Positions 6,832 to 7,919 of a DNA stretch of 7,919 bases are shown piece by piece. Each line of letters begins with the position of its first letter. Within the stretch, counting starts at the first letter, position 1. Under the pieces are notes generated by a model. That model ran no database searches. It was not told the origin of the DNA and saw nothing but the letters and a program-made list of their open reading frames with translations. The position numbers and the translations under genes are program-made. This stretch comes from an uncultured Clostridia bacterium (GTDB lineage Bacteria; Bacillota; Clostridia; TANB77; CAG-508), in assembly GCA_944389715.1 (NCBI GenBank), contig CALXNI010000124.1:1-7919 (forward strand), in the 5' to 3' direction.

Positions 6832-6868
6832 AAAAAATTCAGCTTTCACATAAAAAGCTGAATTTTTT
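6832..6868. terminator. Bidirectional terminator between convergent genes
   Basis: A perfect 15-bp stem, AAAAAATTCAGCTTT (6832-6846) with AAAGCTGAATTTTTT (6854-6868), has a 7-nt loop. The arms give a T-run on both strands, so it serves the rhodanese gene on plus (stop 8 nt upstream) and the zinc-ribbon gene on minus (stop 3 nt away). Confidence 0.9.
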
Positions 6869-6871
6869 AAT

Positions 6872-7120
6872 TTATTTTAAATTATTATAAGAATTATTAT
6901 TAATTCCATCTATTTTGTTGTTTTGAATAAATCTATTTAAATTATTAAAAGTTACTCCACTTGCAATAGAAAGGTCTTGAATAGAATCAAAAGTATTATT
7001 TTCATCTAATATATTATTTAATTTTGCTATATCTAATTTATCCCTTGTTTCGCAATTACAGCAAACATCATTCTTTGATATAAAAAAACAACCACAACGT
7101 ACACATTTTTTAAATTCCAT
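6872..7120 (-). CDS. Small zinc-ribbon / helix-turn-helix protein, YvyF-like
   Basis: An 82-aa soluble protein. Residues 6-23 make a zinc ribbon with C6-x-x-C9 and C20-x-x-C23 (extra Cys at 11 and 21). Residues about 30-70 (DIAKLNNILDE...DSIQDLSIASGVTFNNLNRFIQNNKI) read as a short helix-turn-helix of the kind in which a recognition helix follows SIASGVTFNNLNRF. This order resembles the flagellar-operon protein YvyF (TIGR03826 family), but that protein is longer and sits with flagellar genes, and none is seen here, so this is probably a related regulator-type protein, not a flagellar one. AGGAGGT (minus strand, 7127-7133) is 6 nt before the start. The function is unknown; DNA or RNA binding is inferred. 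Confidence 0.78.
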   Translation of the reverse strand: MEFKKCVRCGCFFISKNDVCCNCETRDKLDIAKLNNILDENNTFDSIQDLSIASGVTFNNLNRFIQNNKIDGINNNSYNNLK

Positions 7121-7145
7121 AATTAAACCTCCTATTTTCTAAAAT

Positions 7146-7173
7146 ATTTTATCACAAAAAATAAAAAAAGCAA
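7146..7173 (-). promoter_or_regulatory. Probable promoter of the zinc-ribbon gene
   Basis: Read on the minus strand, TTGCTT (7173-7168) and TAAAAT (7151-7146) are 16 nt apart, with TGA directly before the -10, the same extended -10 arrangement (TGATAAAAT) as the promoter at 2753-2761. It lies about 25 nt upstream of the start codon. The A/T-rich background lowers certainty. Confidence 0.4.
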
Positions 7174-7190
7174 ATAAAAAAAGAAAAAAT

Positions 7191-7241
7191 AATTTAAAAT
7201 AGGGAAAAAGGGGTCTGACCCCTTTTTCCCTATTTTAAATT
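7191..7241. repeat. Perfect 51-bp palindrome with GGGGTCTGACCCC core
   Basis: Two 25-bp arms (7191-7215 and 7217-7241) are perfectly complementary around the single central T at 7216. The core is GGGGTCTGACCCC (7210-7222), flanked by A5/T5 and GGG/CCC blocks and then A/T-rich ends. It lies between two divergently transcribed genes, upstream of both, so a terminator role makes little sense. GGGGTCTGACCCC cores are, to my knowledge, common as dispersed palindromes in many bacterial genomes. A REP-like mobile palindrome is the best reading; it could also insulate the two promoters. Confidence 0.8.
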
Positions 7242-7267
7242 CACAAAACTGCGAAAAAAATCATAAT
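7240..7267 (+). promoter_or_regulatory. Probable promoter of the repeat-tailed membrane protein gene
   Basis: TTCACA (7240-7245) and CATAAT (7262-7267) are 16 nt apart, each matching five of six consensus bases. The -35 box abuts the last two bases of the 51-bp palindrome, so the palindrome may influence this promoter. Confidence 0.42.
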
Positions 7268-7297
7268 ATATATAAAATACATATGGAGGTAAAAATT

Positions 7298-7798
7298 ATG
7301 AACATTTTATTAATATTTTTCGCACTACCAATTGCAGTTATTATAATATCAGCAATATTGCAAAAAGTTTTAAGAAGCCCTATTGCAGTTGCAGCACTTA
7401 TTTTTGCAATATTTTTAGTTGTTACATTTGCTATAGGCAATACAATACTACTAATTGCAACACTTGTATATACAATACTCGCTTTTATAACAGCAGTAAT
7501 AGTAAAATTTATTTGTGAATTTAAAGATAATTGTGGATGCCTAAATAATTTTTGTGATAGAAATAATAATGGAGTTGGAGTAAGTGCTATTAATACAGAT
7601 ACAATTAATGCAAATAGAATAAATAGCAATGCAATAAATGCAGATGCAATCAATACTAATGCAGTAAATACAAATAATATAAACAGTAATACAATAAGAA
7701 CTGATACAATAAATACAAACACTATAAATACTAATTCAATAAACACGGGTTCAAATAATAATTCATGTTGTTGTAGATGCAATAGATTTAGAAGATAA
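7298..7798 (+). CDS. DUF2651-like membrane protein with pentapeptide-type repeat tail
   Basis: A 166-aa protein. Residues 1-24 and about 27-73 form three hydrophobic helices (MNILLIFFALPIAVIIIS..., then PIAVAALIFAIFLVVTFAIGN and TILLIATLVYTILAFITAVIV), which resemble the small DUF2651 (YbeF-like) membrane proteins of Bacillota. A Cys-containing linker follows (C73, C79, C81, C86), then eleven consecutive five-residue repeats [I/V]-N-[T/S/A]-[N/D]-x at 98-152, then a Cys-rich basic end SCCCRCNRFRR (C157-159, C161). The upstream in-frame ATG at 7283 lies within the ribosome binding site. GGAGGT (7285-7290) is 7 nt before ATG 7298, so 7298 is chosen. The repeats resemble pentapeptide-repeat proteins in period but not in the exact A(D/N)LxX register. 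The function is unknown; a membrane-anchored repeat domain that may bind metal is an inference. Confidence 0.72.
   Translation: MNILLIFFALPIAVIIISAILQKVLRSPIAVAALIFAIFLVVTFAIGNTILLIATLVYTILAFITAVIVKFICEFKDNCGCLNNFCDRNNNGVGVSAINTDTINANRINSNAINADAINTNAVNTNNINSNTIRTDTINTNTINTNSINTGSNNNSCCCRCNRFRR
7589..7753 (+). repeat. Eleven 15-bp repeats coding for I-N-T-N-x units
   Basis: In-frame tandem array of eleven 15-bp units, of the pattern ATA/ATT-AAT-ACA/ACT-AAT/GAT-NNN, encoding residues 98-152 of the membrane protein. The unit length is constant, while third positions and the fifth residue vary (T, R, A, A, A, N, T, T, T, S in the first to tenth units). The protein pattern is thus kept better than the DNA, which points to selection on the protein repeat. 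Confidence 0.85.
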
Positions 7799-7833
7799 AT
7801 TGTAATTTGTATTATTAAATTTATTTTAAAATC

Positions 7834-7903
7834 TGTAGGGGTCGCACCCCTGGGCGACCCTTAAATATTGATATGCGGGTCGCCGTGGGCGGCGACCCCT
7901 ACA
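7834..7903. repeat. REP doublet (REPIN/BIME-like) downstream of the last gene
   Basis: The outer arms TGTAGGGGTCGC (7834-7845) and GCGACCCCTACA (7892-7903) are perfect 12-bp inverted repeats. Each half also folds alone: GGGTCGC (7839-7845) with GCGACCC (7854-7860), and GGGTCGCC (7877-7884) with GGCGACCC (7891-7898). Two REP units thus face each other across an A/T-rich spacer (7861-7874), the layout of REPIN/BIME elements, which are known to be moved by REP-associated tyrosine transposases (RAYT) in other bacteria. It starts 36 nt after the preceding stop codon. No T-run follows, so a terminator role is doubtful. Confidence 0.85.
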
Positions 7904-7919
7904 ACATTTGCAATTATTT

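Noticed and set aside
7589..7753. CRISPR-like array
   Set aside because: The 15-bp periodicity is in frame and encodes a regular peptide pattern; there are no repeat-spacer units of CRISPR size and no cas genes.
7261..7782. 173-codon minus-strand open frame opposite the repeat-tailed membrane protein
   Set aside because: Its long hydrophobic repeats are the mirror of the 15-bp repeats on the plus strand; the plus frame has the ribosome binding site, promoter and DUF2651-like start.
7834..7903. Terminator of the last gene
   Set aside because: Stems are GC-rich but neither is followed by a T-run, and the doublet layout and shared 12-mer with valS fit a REP element better.

Overview
The window looks like chromosomal DNA from a low-GC Gram-positive bacterium, most likely an uncultured member of the Clostridia (Bacillota). 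Grounds: strongly AT-rich genes, AGGAGG-type ribosome binding sites before nearly every gene, sigma-A-like promoters, a clostridial-type valyl-tRNA synthetase, and a TIGR04086 membrane protein - HD protein - SecD - SecF order that recalls clostridial sec loci. Family names come from recognising motifs in the translated sequence; no database search was possible.

Layout. 1-83 is the end of the valS leader. 84-2729 is valS, which carries a GC-rich REP-like hairpin inside its reading frame (1868-1894). 2808-3098 is an unrecognised 96-aa gene with its own promoter, an inverted repeat over the transcription start, its own terminator, and a clearly higher GC content than its neighbours. 3209-6390 is a sec-related block on the plus strand: a four-helix membrane protein, an HD-domain protein, SecD and a short SecF, the last three closely packed and ended by a strong terminator (6417-6449). 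6474-6824 is a single-domain rhodanese. It converges on a small zinc-ribbon/helix-turn-helix gene on the minus strand (6872-7120), and the two share a bidirectional terminator. 7298-7798 is a small membrane protein with a tail of eleven five-residue repeats and cysteine clusters. A perfect 51-bp palindrome (7191-7241) sits between the divergent small genes, and a paired REP element (7834-7903) follows the last gene.

How the genes fit together. ValS is a housekeeping translation enzyme. SecD and SecF would form the accessory subcomplex of the Sec translocon that helps proteins leave the membrane. The most notable biology is that both proteins have lost the conserved membrane Asp of the proton-conducting motifs (VDAN in SecD, SIND in SecF), and SecF ends after four of the usual six helices. 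This pair may therefore not work as a proton-driven motor. The second theme is repeat biology: the same 12-base REP head occurs in the valS coding region and in the doublet at the end of the window, pointing to a dispersed element that has also spread into an essential gene in frame. No CRISPR array, tRNA, rRNA or complete transposase gene was seen.
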